Part shown: one piece after another, positions 43,558-52,932 of the stretch | Layout of the letters: each line of letters starts with the position of its first letter | How positions within the stretch are numbered: the first letter of the stretch is position 1 | Assembly (NCBI GenBank): GCA_964390725.1 | Contig: CAYMIW010000009.1 | Span: 18,704-82,703 of the forward strand | Origin: JAABTH01 sp964390725 | GTDB lineage: Bacteria; Bacillota; Dethiobacteria; DTU022 | Direction of reading: 5' to 3' | Length of the DNA stretch: 64,000 nucleotides | The notes under the pieces: generated by a model | Database searches by the model: none | The model's input: the letters and a program-made list of their open reading frames with translations, nothing else | What the model was told of the DNA's origin: nothing | Program-made: the position numbers and the translations under genes

Positions 43558-45486
43558 CTAGCGGAAGCCGCCACCTCCTCCGCCAAAACCGCCACCTCCA
43601 CCGCCTGAAAAACCACCGCCGCCAAAACCGCTGCCCGATGAAAAACCTCCCGATGACCTGGAGCTTGAACTGGATCTTGAAGCAGCTATGGTTGAACTTG
43701 CAGTTCTCCTGGCCCCGTTAATAGTCCTGTTCAGGGAGGTTGTCATCCTGTTCATACTGTATATTGCCGCCAGGCTGTGAGCAGCACCAAAAGTAGACCA
43801 ACTGGTCTGGTTGAAAGTGGGATCAATTTCAGGTTTCGGGAACACAATGGCCAGTTGATCAATAACCTGCTTGGCCACTCCAAGAACAACGGCATAAACC
43901 AGGTAGTGTTCCCAGATTATCAGTGAAGGAACAGTAGAGCGATCCATAGATGAAAAGTGAAGTAAAAATTTGCGAAAAGCCCGCCATTTCATTAGCTGGT
44001 CGGCCCCGTATTCGGTATAGTAAGTATTCGGTGATGCAAAAAATAAAATGAACGGCAGTACAATCAGGATAATGCCAAGGAGGTATAGCTCCCACCAAAT
44101 CATGGCAACCAGGGCAACCACGATCATCAGGACAAGGGGCAGGCAGCCCCAGTTAAAGGCAGAGCTCTTCTTAAAAAATACCTGTTCTTCACCGGCTTTT
44201 TTTGCTGCCGCAGACCACGAGTTGTAAAAACTGTAAAACTGGTTCGCTCTTTTCTTGGCAAACTCCTGAATTTGCTTAAAAGTAACCACTTTATTTAGCT
44301 CGCTGACCGGTTCATCGTTTTGCTTCTCTTTTTTTGGCGTAAAATGTTTAAAAACGGTGCTGAATATAAATTCCGTTACCAAACTGTCCAGAGAGGACTG
44401 GGTGCGTTCTGACTTCGTCTCAACCAGTTGATAATCCTCACTTCCCGGTATCTCTTCAATTTTTAAATGACGCAACCGGGCCAGGTTAAGAATCTGGGCA
44501 GACAGGTTATCGGGCATGATCTTTTTTTTGTTCCAGAGATAACCCGTCGCCACCGGAGGGTAGTCGCCGGGTAACTCACGGTAGTAATCACCCCGGTAGG
44601 CATTTTTTCGGTTCATTGCCTTCCGCCAGAGGGCTACCATTCGCCAGGCAGCCAAAGCCACCACCAGAAGGGTAATATAAACCTGGTATTGGTGGGCGGT
44701 CCGCAGGGCATTTGTAGAAGCTGCCCAACGCTGTTCTTCTCTTAGAATATCGGGCAGAGCTTCCTTACCGCTAAACCTGGTTGAATCCGGGACTAGCGAA
44801 ACGGGAAAAGTAACCCGCCCCTCTAAAAAAGTATTGGCTGGAAGAGGTGCCACCCACCAGGTAATCTCGGACGGACTGATAATATCGATTTCACCGTGAC
44901 GCGGACCATGTCCCCAGGCCCTGACATCTTCCGGTTCTGCCCCATCGGGAAGGACTAATTGAACAATAGCGCTACTGCTGGGAAAACCCCAGCGGTCGCC
45001 GACAAACTTATAATTAAACTCCGCCACATCATCGTGGACGACAACAACATCACGGGCAATATATTCAAGGGTAAAAGTCCTTATTTCATTTAAGGCAAAA
45101 AAACTCCAGTCCACGGTAAAATAATCGTCATCGTAAACCTGTATAGAATAGGTTCCGGGTTCCGAAGTGGGAAACTGTTCTACAAGAGTATAGTAATCAT
45201 CCCCTTCGCGTACAACTATTTCGCTGAAAAGATCAATCCCAAAAAAATCAATTTCCTGGTACATCCCCTGGAACTGACCGTTAAAATCAACAGTACGGCT
45301 CTCAACCACCCTGAGATCTCCGTTGGGTAATATTTCTGCATTGATCTTTACCTCCGCTATTTCAAGCGAACGGGCTTTTACCAGGTTTGTCGGCAATGAA
45401 AAATATGCAATACCGAGAAATAAGAGGAAAATAATCAACCTGCTGCAATAAAGACTGCGCTTAGTCACCATAATAAATACCGGCAC
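43558..45486 (-). CDS. DUF2207 membrane protein with Gly-rich C-terminus
   Basis: 642 residues. An N-terminal hydrophobic signal, an extracellular beta-sandwich part (about 35-255) typical of DUF2207, a helix near 262-282, a soluble loop and a double hydrophobic segment near 465-515. The end is low complexity: SSRSSGGFSSGSGFGG and runs of GGGG. DUF2207 proteins are predicted membrane proteins of unknown function found in many Gram-positives. Start uncertain: GTG at 45486 lies 3 bases after GGAAGGTGG, while ATG at 45471 is 15 bases further. Confidence 0.85.
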   Translation of the reverse strand: MPVFIMVTKRSLYCSRLIIFLLFLGIAYFSLPTNLVKARSLEIAEVKINAEILPNGDLRVVESRTVDFNGQFQGMYQEIDFFGIDLFSEIVVREGDDYYTLVEQFPTSEPGTYSIQVYDDDYFTVDWSFFALNEIRTFTLEYIARDVVVVHDDVAEFNYKFVGDRWGFPSSSAIVQLVLPDGAEPEDVRAWGHGPRHGEIDIISPSEITWWVAPLPANTFLEGRVTFPVSLVPDSTRFSGKEALPDILREEQRWAASTNALRTAHQYQVYITLLVVALAAWRMVALWRKAMNRKNAYRGDYYRELPGDYPPVATGYLWNKKKIMPDNLSAQILNLARLRHLKIEEIPGSEDYQLVETKSERTQSSLDSLVTEFIFSTVFKHFTPKKEKQNDEPVSELNKVVTFKQIQEFAKKRANQFYSFYNSWSAAAKKAGEEQVFFKKSSAFNWGCLPLVLMIVVALVAMIWWELYLLGIILIVLPFILFFASPNTYYTEYGADQLMKWRAFRKFLLHFSSMDRSTVPSLIIWEHYLVYAVVLGVAKQVIDQLAIVFPKPEIDPTFNQTSWSTFGAAHSLAAIYSMNRMTTSLNRTINGARRTASSTIAASRSSSSSRSSGGFSSGSGFGGGGFSGGGGGGFGGGGGGFR

Positions 45487-45621
45487 CCACCTTCCATATA
45501 TGCAAAGTATTACTGTTTTTTCGACAATGCAACAGTTTTAACCTTCCTGGTAATAATAAATTTTGTAAAGGAATCGGCATCCTTTAAATAGAATTTAATT
45601 AAGTAAGGAAGTGATCCATAG

Positions 45622-46572
45622 TTGAACAGTAAGATTAAGGTTGGAGTAAGTTCATGTCTGCTCGGAAACAAGGTGCGTTACGACGGCGGCCATAAACAGG
45701 ACCGTTATATAACTGATATTCTTGGTTCTTTTTTTACTTTTGTTCCTGTCTGCCCCGAGGTGGAATGCGGGCTGCCTGTACCCCGTGAAGCAATGCACCT
45801 CGAAGGTGACCCCGAAGCTCCCCGCCTGGTTACCATTCGAAGCAGAGTTGATTATACAGAGCAGATGAAAAGTTTTTGCACCAGTAAAATCAAAGAGCTG
45901 GAACAGGAAAACCTCTCTGCATTCATCTTTAAAAGTAAATCACCAAGCTCAGGCCTGCACCGAATTAAAATTTACAGCCCCTCGGGTTTTTCCGGAAATA
46001 CCAGCCGGGGGCTTTTTGCCGATGCCTTTGTTAAAACATTTCCCCTGGTTCCGGTTGAAGATGAAGGACGTTTACACGATATTGCGTTGCGGGAAAATTT
46101 TATCGAACGAATATTCTGCTTCCACCGCTGGAAACTTTTCATGCAACAGAATCCAAACTATAAAAAACTAATTACCTTCCATGCCAACCACAAACTACAA
46201 CTAATGGCTCACAGTACCCGGCAGTTGTCTATGATGGGCAAACTTGTAGCAAGGAGTAAAACTATAGGTCCCGCAGAATTGTATCAAAGCTACCAGGCTT
46301 ACCTTCTCGAAGCATTGAAACTAAAGGCTACCGTAAAAAAAAATGTAAATGTGCTGCAGCATATAATGGGGTATTTTAAAAAATTAATTTCTGCTGATGA
46401 AAAAAAAGAGCTGCTTGAATTGATTGAGAGTTATGCTGCCGGCTATACTCCACTCATTGTCCCCTTAACCATGCTGAAACATTACATTCGTAAATACAAT
46501 ATAGATTACCTTGAGGATCAAACCTATCTGGAACCTCACCCCTCTGAATTAATGCTAAGGAACCATGTTTAG
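45622..46572 (+). CDS. DUF523 (TudS-like) - DUF1722 fusion protein
   Basis: 316 residues from a TTG start with GGAAGTGAT before it. Residues 1-150 are DUF523: SSCLLGNKVRYDGGH, VCPEVECGLPVPRE and Cys in SFCTSKIKELE; members of this family include the [4Fe-4S] 2-thiouracil desulfurase TudS, with three Cys ligands. The C-terminal part (about 185-305) is DUF1722 (YbgA-like), with HKLQLMAHSTRQLSMMGKLV. The fusion is common in bacteria and its exact function is not settled. A role in thio-base salvage is inferred. Confidence 0.88.
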   Translation: MNSKIKVGVSSCLLGNKVRYDGGHKQDRYITDILGSFFTFVPVCPEVECGLPVPREAMHLEGDPEAPRLVTIRSRVDYTEQMKSFCTSKIKELEQENLSAFIFKSKSPSSGLHRIKIYSPSGFSGNTSRGLFADAFVKTFPLVPVEDEGRLHDIALRENFIERIFCFHRWKLFMQQNPNYKKLITFHANHKLQLMAHSTRQLSMMGKLVARSKTIGPAELYQSYQAYLLEALKLKATVKKNVNVLQHIMGYFKKLISADEKKELLELIESYAAGYTPLIVPLTMLKHYIRKYNIDYLEDQTYLEPHPSELMLRNHV

Positions 46573-46662
46573 AAAATATTCATTATCAGGATGACATGCA
46601 TCAGAAAACTGTGTTATTATTCAGTTAAGTAAAAACCGATATTATTTTGAAGGAGATTCCCT

Positions 46663-48360
46663 GTGGAAAACTCAACTGATAAAGGAATTGGAACTTTTTT
46701 ACGTGCCGCTGATTTCAAAAAGATGATCCTCGGCGCTAATTTATTCTTTGAACAACAGAAAGATAGAATTAATGCTTTAAACGTTTTTCCGGTGCCTGAC
46801 GGCGATACGGGAACAAATATGAGTATGACCCTCAAGGCTGCAGTGGATGGCACCATTGCCTATAAGGGGCAATCAATCGGCGAACTTGCTGAAATAGTTG
46901 CCTCACGGGCCCTTCTTGGCGCCCGTGGTAATTCAGGAGTTATTCTCTCGCAAATATTAAAGGGAATAGCCCGCGGCCTGCAGCGAAAAGATAAAATTAC
47001 ATCAGCTGAACTGAGTAAAGCATTCCAGTATGGAGTTGTTTATGCTTACAGAGCTGTATCTAAACCGGTAGAAGGGACTATTTTGACAGTCTCGAGAGAG
47101 ATGGCCCGCGGGTTAAGGTCTGCTTCCCGCAGGGGAAGCAGCCTGCAAGACAGCATTGAAGAAGCTATTAAAAAAGGGGAAGCAGCCCTGGAAAAAACTA
47201 CTGAAATGCTACCGGCTCTGAAAGAAGCCGGTGTTGTAGATGCCGGTGGTCTTGGCTTACTTGTATTCCTTGAAGGGTGTCTTTATGCTTTGAAAAAATC
47301 TATAAACGATCTGCTTGTCCACAAAAGCGATTTTAATAGCATACAAAATAACGGTGCAGAAAAAGTACATGCTTCTTCATTTGCGGGCAGGGAAGATTTT
47401 AACCTTGAAAATCCATACTGTACTGAGCTGATTTTAAAAACCGCCAGTGAAAATCTTGACGATCTGAAAAACTCTCTTAATCCGCTGGGCGATTCACTGC
47501 TGGTTGTCGGGGAAAAAAGCTTTACCAAGGTACATATTCACGCTCAATCACCGGGCCTGGTTCTGCAGACTTGCCAGAATTACGGTTCGCTGCACGATGT
47601 AAAAATAGAAAACATGATTGACCAGCAAACCGACCTGGCTAAAAGCAACAATGTGATTGATGATAATGTTTTTATACTACCCTCGATCATGCCGCATGAA
47701 AAAGGTGAAGCCGGTTTTATTTCAGTCTCTTTTGGCGAGGGTTTCCGGGAAATTTTTCTCAGTCTGGGAGCCGATGAAATTGTTTACGGCGGCCAGACAA
47801 TGAATCCCAATGTAAAAGAAATGCTCAAAGCAGTTGAAGAACTACCCCAGCCTGTTGCGATTATTCTTCCAAATAATAAAAATATCATCATGGTTGCCGA
47901 ACAGGTAAAAACCTTGACTAATAAAGAAGTAGAAGTTTTAAAAACAAGAACCCTGCCCGAGGGACTGGCTGCCCTGATAGCTTACAACTCCCGCATCTCG
48001 GCCAGGGAAAACCTGAAACTGATGGAGGAAGCAATTAAACAGGTTAAAACAGGTTTGGTAACCTACGCCACCAGGAGTACTGTTACTGGAGGCAAAGAAA
48101 TCACAGAAGGACAGTACGTCGGATTATACGATGACAAAATTCTTTCATCGGGAGACAACCTGCACCAGGTTGCAGAAGAGCTTTTAAATCAGATGGTAAC
48201 TAAAAGCGATGACCTTATTACAGTTTTCAGCGGACAGGATGTAGTGCACAGCGAAGCTGCAGCATTGATAAAAGTCATTGCTGAGAAATATCCCGAACTG
48301 GAAGTGGAACCCCAGTACGGAGGTCAGCCTATTTATTACTATATTTTTTCTGTTGAGTGA
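46663..48360 (+). CDS. fakA: Fatty acid kinase subunit FakA (DAK2-domain protein)
   Basis: 565 residues; GTG start after AAGGAGATTCCCT. N-terminal DAK2 ATP-binding domain: FPVPDGDTGTNMSMT binds the magnesium pair and LLGARGNSGVILSQIL is the adenine-side signature. The C-terminal half matches YloV/FakA (VPSIMPH-like LPSIMPHEKGEAGFISVSFG). FakA phosphorylates fatty acids held by FakB proteins for phospholipid synthesis. No fakB is adjacent. The gene's end overlaps the convergent Fur-family gene by 22 bases. Confidence 0.92.
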   Translation: MENSTDKGIGTFLRAADFKKMILGANLFFEQQKDRINALNVFPVPDGDTGTNMSMTLKAAVDGTIAYKGQSIGELAEIVASRALLGARGNSGVILSQILKGIARGLQRKDKITSAELSKAFQYGVVYAYRAVSKPVEGTILTVSREMARGLRSASRRGSSLQDSIEEAIKKGEAALEKTTEMLPALKEAGVVDAGGLGLLVFLEGCLYALKKSINDLLVHKSDFNSIQNNGAEKVHASSFAGREDFNLENPYCTELILKTASENLDDLKNSLNPLGDSLLVVGEKSFTKVHIHAQSPGLVLQTCQNYGSLHDVKIENMIDQQTDLAKSNNVIDDNVFILPSIMPHEKGEAGFISVSFGEGFREIFLSLGADEIVYGGQTMNPNVKEMLKAVEELPQPVAIILPNNKNIIMVAEQVKTLTNKEVEVLKTRTLPEGLAALIAYNSRISARENLKLMEEAIKQVKTGLVTYATRSTVTGGKEITEGQYVGLYDDKILSSGDNLHQVAEELLNQMVTKSDDLITVFSGQDVVHSEAAALIKVIAEKYPELEVEPQYGGQPIYYYIFSVE

Positions 48361-48794
48361 TCAGAACCTGAACATTTAGGGCATAAACCGTATGCCTCAA
48401 GGGTGTGCTCTTCAATTGTGAAGTTGGTAACCTTTTCAATTTCCCCGGCAATCAGCTTGAAGTTACAGCTGCCAAACTCAACTACTTTTCCACACTTTCT
48501 GCAGACCAGGTGGTGATGGTGGTCGTTAGGCCATTTTAGTTCAAACAGGGGCTGGCTATTTTTTAGAATCAGGATCCTGACCAGGCCCAATTCAAGTAAA
48601 AGATCAACTGTCCGGTAGACAGTTGCCATACCGATACCGGGATTTTCATCACTGATACGATCATATATATCAGCAATACTTAAATGCTCTTTTTCCTCAA
48701 GAAGACATTCAATAATCACCAGGCGGGGCAAGGTAAGCTTGTAACCATTCTTTTTTAGGATGCTTGTTATCACTTTTCGTTGTTTTTCTTCCAT
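48339..48794 (-). CDS. zur: Fur-family metal regulator, probably Zur
   Basis: 151 residues. Winged-helix N-terminus (KLTLPRLVIIECLLEE ... MATVYRTVDLLLELGLV), metal sites in DHHHHLVCRKCGKVVEFG and LCPKCSG with both CxxC pairs for the structural zinc. Encoded 44 bases after znuB on the same strand, so it is the last gene of the zinc operon; a 15-bp box of the Fur/Zur/PerR type stands upstream of the operon. PerR or Fur activity cannot be excluded from sequence. Confidence 0.88.
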   Translation of the reverse strand: MEEKQRKVITSILKKNGYKLTLPRLVIIECLLEEKEHLSIADIYDRISDENPGIGMATVYRTVDLLLELGLVRILILKNSQPLFELKWPNDHHHHLVCRKCGKVVEFGSCNFKLIAGEIEKVTNFTIEEHTLEAYGLCPKCSGSDHSTEKI

Positions 48795-48838
48795 AATAGG
48801 GCACCTGCTTTCATCCGACAGGCATTGTTGGTGATTTT

Positions 48839-49663
48839 CTAAATCCTGGCATAGCGGCTTCTTTCAAATAAAGGCTTAATAATAATGGTCAGCCCGAATA
48901 AGAGTGTGAGAATTAGCACTATAGCAGCACCTGGTGGGATAGGATACGCATATGAAAGAACCAGCCCGGATAAACTTCCACCTGTACCAAAAAGCAATGA
49001 TGTTAAAAGCATGCTGCGATAATTCCTGCTAAGACGGGAAGCTATTGCACCGGGTATCACGATAAGCGCAGCAACTAAAACAACCCCAACCAGCTGAATA
49101 GATACCATTACCGTAAGCCCCATAGATGCCAGAAGACCCATATAAATATAATTTACAGGCACCCCTCCGGCTTCGGCCATCTCTTCATCGAAACAAATAG
49201 CAATCAGCTCTTTAAAAAAAATACTCACAAATAACAGCACAACAAACAATACCGCCGCCATCATAATTAAATCTTTAGCTGTTACCGCTAATATATTACC
49301 GAATAACAGGGTGAACAGCTCTGGATAGTAACCTTTAAATGAACTGATTAAGGCAATACCCAGGGCCATACCACTTGCAAAAAAAATGCCGATTACCGTG
49401 TCCTCTCCAACTTTGCCCGCTTTACTGATATACCCGGTACACATTGAAGTGCCAACGGCAAAAATCGATCCTGTCAAGACTGGGTTAAGGCCGGTAATTA
49501 GTCCGATAGCAATACCACCAAGGGCGGTATGAGAAATGCCGGCACCAAGAAAAGAAAGTTTTTTAATCACTACAAAAAAGGAAAGAATCGAACAAAGCAA
49601 ACCAACCAGGAGAGCCGCCAGAAGAGCTCGCTGCATAAAAGAATAGGCTATCATTTCACTCAT
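48839..49663 (-). CDS. znuB: Zinc/manganese ABC transporter permease
   Basis: 274 residues from the ATG at 49663 (AAAGGAAGTGTTCGG upstream). About eight helices of the ABC-3 family; TALGGIAIGL and GASRLSRN-like IVIPGAIASRLSRNYRSM mark the coupling region. Moves zinc across the membrane with the partners encoded just upstream; its start overlaps the end of the ATPase gene by 8 bases. Confidence 0.92.
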   Translation of the reverse strand: MSEMIAYSFMQRALLAALLVGLLCSILSFFVVIKKLSFLGAGISHTALGGIAIGLITGLNPVLTGSIFAVGTSMCTGYISKAGKVGEDTVIGIFFASGMALGIALISSFKGYYPELFTLLFGNILAVTAKDLIMMAAVLFVVLLFVSIFFKELIAICFDEEMAEAGGVPVNYIYMGLLASMGLTVMVSIQLVGVVLVAALIVIPGAIASRLSRNYRSMLLTSLLFGTGGSLSGLVLSYAYPIPPGAAIVLILTLLFGLTIIIKPLFERSRYARI

Positions 49664-50423
49664 CCGAACACTTCCTTTCATTTAACATACCGCTCAGCAA
49701 ATCAAACTGGCAGCGGTAAACGCGGTCGAGCTCTGGGCTCTGCATTACTTCGGCCGGGCGACCATGGACATGCATGGTACGGTTTATACAGAGCAACCTG
49801 TCGGAGGAAGCAGCGATGGAAACAAGATCATGTGATACAAGAACTATGGCAAGGTTCATTGCAGACTTCAGCTTGATTAGTAAATCTATGAACAACCTCT
49901 GAGCATTAAAATCAAGACCGGAATTCGGCTCATCAAGCAGGAGCAATCCTGGCTGACGAACCAGACCCCTGGCAAGTAATACACGCTGTTGTTCTCCTCC
50001 CGAAAGATCCTGGAATGATCTATTTAAATAACTCCGCATACCAACATCTTCAAGTGAAGAAATAATTTTACTTTCTGTTTTTTCAATTCTTTTCAAGAGC
50101 GTCTTGCGCGACAACAAGCCTGTTGCTACAACATCACTTACCAGCAGGGGGAAATTTTTTTCAAACGACTGCCGTTGTGGCATATAACCTATCGCGGCTC
50201 TTGCGTCTTTTAACCTGGTGGACGAGCAGCCCAGCACTTCCAAGGTGCCATTTGCCAGTGGAACAAGACCGAGTAAGGCCCGGAGCAGGGTCGTTTTACC
50301 CGCCCCATTTGGTCCTATTATGCCAACAAGTTCACCCTGCTGAACTGTAAAACTGATATTTTTTAGAACTTCTTTATTCTCCAGTTTAACTGTAATATCG
50401 CGGGCATCAATTACATTACCCAT
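49656..50423 (-). CDS. znuC: Zinc/manganese ABC transporter ATPase
   Basis: 255 residues from the ATG at 50423 (GGGGAGGCTGGCGGT upstream). Walker A GPNGAGKTTLLRALLG, signature DLSGGEQQRVLLARGL, Walker B LLLLDEPNSGLD and switch His in VLVSHDLVS. It energises the ZnuB permease. The gene follows znuA by 36 bases. Confidence 0.94.
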   Translation of the reverse strand: MGNVIDARDITVKLENKEVLKNISFTVQQGELVGIIGPNGAGKTTLLRALLGLVPLANGTLEVLGCSSTRLKDARAAIGYMPQRQSFEKNFPLLVSDVVATGLLSRKTLLKRIEKTESKIISSLEDVGMRSYLNRSFQDLSGGEQQRVLLARGLVRQPGLLLLDEPNSGLDFNAQRLFIDLLIKLKSAMNLAIVLVSHDLVSIAASSDRLLCINRTMHVHGRPAEVMQSPELDRVYRCQFDLLSGMLNERKCSDE

Positions 50424-50459
50424 ACCGCCAGCCTCCCCGAACAACCCGCAGCCGGGTTG

Positions 50460-51428
50460 TCATTCTGAGAAACCCTGCCTAAATATATCAAGATTGTAAC
50501 GCATCATCTCCAGGTAGGTTTTCCTGCCCTCCAGGTCTTCTCCACCAATCGGATCGAGAAGTAAGACCTTAATACCGCTTTCTACCGCAATTTGCTCAGC
50601 CATGGCTGATGAAAACTGGGGTTCGGCAAGAATTACCTTAATCTTCTTTTCATCAACAAGCTTAACCAGTTCAGCCATCCACCCTGCCGAAGGCTCCTGC
50701 CCCGGGAACCGGGCAATCACAGCAACTTCATCAAGGTTATAACGTTCGGCGAAATAGTACCAGGCCGAATGAAATGTAATAAACCTCTTCACTGAATAAT
50801 CAGCAAGGCTCTCAGCTATCTCCCGGTCAAGCGTATCCAGTTCTTCCTGGTAATAAGCTAGTTTTTCGCGAAAATATAGCTCATCAGCAGGTGACAGGGA
50901 AATAAGAACAGCGGTTATTGCCGGGGCAACATGATCCCTGACTATAACCGGATCAAGCCAGTAGTGAGGATCAACCGGGCCATGGTTATGGTGGTGCCCT
51001 TCATCAACTTCGGTTTCGTGATCCATATCTTCACTTGGATCGTGCGCACTGTTCCCATTTATTTCACGACTCAAAAGTGGCACCTCCCGGGATAGATCAA
51101 GAACCGTCTGGCCCGAATCTGAGTTCCCGGCCATCTTAACCGCCCACTGATCCAGTTCCGCGCCAATATAAACAAACAGTTCGGCATTACTGACCAGCCT
51201 GGCCTGCTCTGTAGTTAGTTCATAAGTATGTGGGCTGGCACCGGGTGGCAGCAAATATGTAATGTTGACCTGCTCACCTCCCAGTTCGCTGATAATATCG
51301 TAGAGGGGATAAATTGTTGTTACAATGCTAATTCTTTCCGGATCGGAATATTCATACTTACCGATTTCACAGGCACAAACTAATATGAGCAGGAGCAGGC
51401 TAAAAACAAACAGAGTAAAACGATACAA
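50460..51428 (-). CDS. znuA: Zinc-binding lipoprotein (metal ABC transporter)
   Basis: 322 residues with a TTG start; GGGGGG lies about 9 bases upstream. Signal peptide with lipobox ILVCAC. Cluster A-I metal binder: TIYPLYDIISELGG, LLPPGASPHTYELT (first His ligand), a His- and acid-rich loop (MDHETEVDEGHHHNHG) typical of zinc rather than manganese proteins, PHYWLDP with a second His, and FHSAWYYFAERY with a third. First gene of the zinc operon, downstream of a Zur-type box. Confidence 0.94.
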   Translation of the reverse strand: MYRFTLFVFSLLLLILVCACEIGKYEYSDPERISIVTTIYPLYDIISELGGEQVNITYLLPPGASPHTYELTTEQARLVSNAELFVYIGAELDQWAVKMAGNSDSGQTVLDLSREVPLLSREINGNSAHDPSEDMDHETEVDEGHHHNHGPVDPHYWLDPVIVRDHVAPAITAVLISLSPADELYFREKLAYYQEELDTLDREIAESLADYSVKRFITFHSAWYYFAERYNLDEVAVIARFPGQEPSAGWMAELVKLVDEKKIKVILAEPQFSSAMAEQIAVESGIKVLLLDPIGGEDLEGRKTYLEMMRYNLDIFRQGFSE

Positions 51429-51509
51429 TGAAGCATACCCCCCTATTGATAAAGATGTTCAATATCATATACTGCTTTAACGACAATGAACAAATATAAT
51501 CGATTCAAT

Positions 51510-51524
51510 TGATATTAATTATCA
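51510..51524. promoter_or_regulatory. Zur/Fur-type box upstream of znuA
   Basis: TGATATT-A-ATTATCA, a 7-1-7 inverted repeat with one mismatch to TGATAAT-N-ATTATCA. Lies 82 bases upstream of the znuA start and the gene for the likely regulator is in the same operon, consistent with autoregulation. Confidence 0.75.
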
Positions 51525-51737
51525 TTACTGTGAATTATATTATACCAGATAGATATGAAAGAGTTAACAAGAAATCATTTCAATACCATGCAATACATTT
51601 ACAACAGCAATACGTTGAGGTAAAATAACAGTTGTTCGCTTGTGCATTCTGTAACAAGCTAGCCGGTAATCATTTACAAGACGTAATTGATCCTATATAT
51701 TATCTTCATCATGCTAATTAACCTGGAGGAGTAGAGA

Positions 51738-52862
51738 ATGAACTTAAAACCTAAGCAAAAACCGGCCTGTCCCAATTTTTCTTCCGGACCCTGTGCAAAA
51801 CGTCCAGCTTACAGCTTGAATAACCTGGATATCTCCATCCTGGGTCGTTCACATCGCAGTGATTTTGGTAAAAAACGTCTGCAGGAAGCAATAGAAAAAA
51901 CGAAGCAACTGCTTGGCCTGCCTGAAAGCTACCTGGTCGGCATCGTCCCGGCCTCCGACAGCGGAGCTTTTGAAATGGCTATGTGGAATCTGCTTGGAGC
52001 CAGGCCCGTAGATGTTGTCTACTTCGAATCATTTGGCAAAGCCTGGGCAGATGACATTACTAAACAGCTTAAGCTGGATAATGTCAACCAGTATGCTGCT
52101 GACTACGGGCAGCTGCCAGATTTAAGCCGGGTTAATTTTGAACATGACCTTGTTTTTACCTGGAATGGCACTACCAGTGGCGTAAAAGTGCCTGGCGGTG
52201 ATTTCATTCCTTCAAATCGGGAAGGCCTGACAATTTGTGATGCAACATCAGCAGTTTTCGCCATGGATATACCATGGGATAAACTTGACGTGGCTACTTT
52301 TTCCTGGCAAAAAGTACTGGGTGGAGAAGCGGGGCACGGTATATTAATCCTTTCGCCGCGGGCAGTTGAACGGCTTGAAACATTCAATCCTCCCAGACCA
52401 TTGCCGAAAATATTCCGGCTTGTTAAAAACGGGAAATTGATCAAGGGAATTTTCGAAGGCTCAACCATCAACACTCCTTCTATGCTCTGTAATGAAGATT
52501 ATCTTGACGCGCTCTGCTGGGCAGAAAGTATTGGCGGCCTTTCGGCCCTGATTCAGCGCAGCCAGAATAATCTCAGGGTAGTTGAAAATTTTGTGGAAAA
52601 TCACGAATGGATCTCATTTTTAGCAGCAGAACCTGAAATCAGGTCCAACACCAGCGTATGCCTTACGGTAAACCTGGAGCCGCAAAAGATTAAAGAGTTG
52701 GTCAAATTACTTGCTGTTGAAAAAGCCGCTTTCGATATCGGTTCTTACCGTGATGCTCCTCCGGGGTTGCGTTTCTGGTGCGGTGCAACAGTTGAGGAAG
52801 AAGACCTGAAACTGGCCTTGCAGTGGCTTGAATGGGCATATAAAGAAGTAAAAGGATATTAG
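51738..52862 (+). CDS. serC: Phosphoserine aminotransferase
   Basis: 374 residues; the ATG follows CTGGAGGAGTAGAGA. Class V PLP enzyme: NFSSGPCAKRPAY at the N-terminus, PLP Lys in TFSWQKVLGGEAGHG, and the substrate-binding RSHRSDFG region. It makes phosphoserine from 3-phosphohydroxypyruvate for serine and glycine. The sequence is of the diverged SerC type seen in alphaproteobacteria and archaea rather than the E. coli type. serA is not adjacent. A terminator follows at once. Confidence 0.92.
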   Translation: MNLKPKQKPACPNFSSGPCAKRPAYSLNNLDISILGRSHRSDFGKKRLQEAIEKTKQLLGLPESYLVGIVPASDSGAFEMAMWNLLGARPVDVVYFESFGKAWADDITKQLKLDNVNQYAADYGQLPDLSRVNFEHDLVFTWNGTTSGVKVPGGDFIPSNREGLTICDATSAVFAMDIPWDKLDVATFSWQKVLGGEAGHGILILSPRAVERLETFNPPRPLPKIFRLVKNGKLIKGIFEGSTINTPSMLCNEDYLDALCWAESIGGLSALIQRSQNNLRVVENFVENHEWISFLAAEPEIRSNTSVCLTVNLEPQKIKELVKLLAVEKAAFDIGSYRDAPPGLRFWCGATVEEEDLKLALQWLEWAYKEVKGY

Positions 52863-52863
52863 A

Positions 52864-52890
52864 AGGAAGGGCTCACGCCCTTCCTTTTTT
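52864..52890 (+). terminator. Terminator after serC
   Basis: 9-bp stem AGGAAGGGC / GCCCTTCCT, loop TCAC, followed by TTTTT; two bases after the serC stop. Confidence 0.95.
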
Positions 52891-52932
52891 ATTGCAGCTG
52901 CTTATCGTTTACAGAGTAGCTATTATACGGGA

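Noticed and set aside
51531..51737. T-box leader before serC
   Set aside because: No T-box consensus and no terminator/antiterminator pair are visible.
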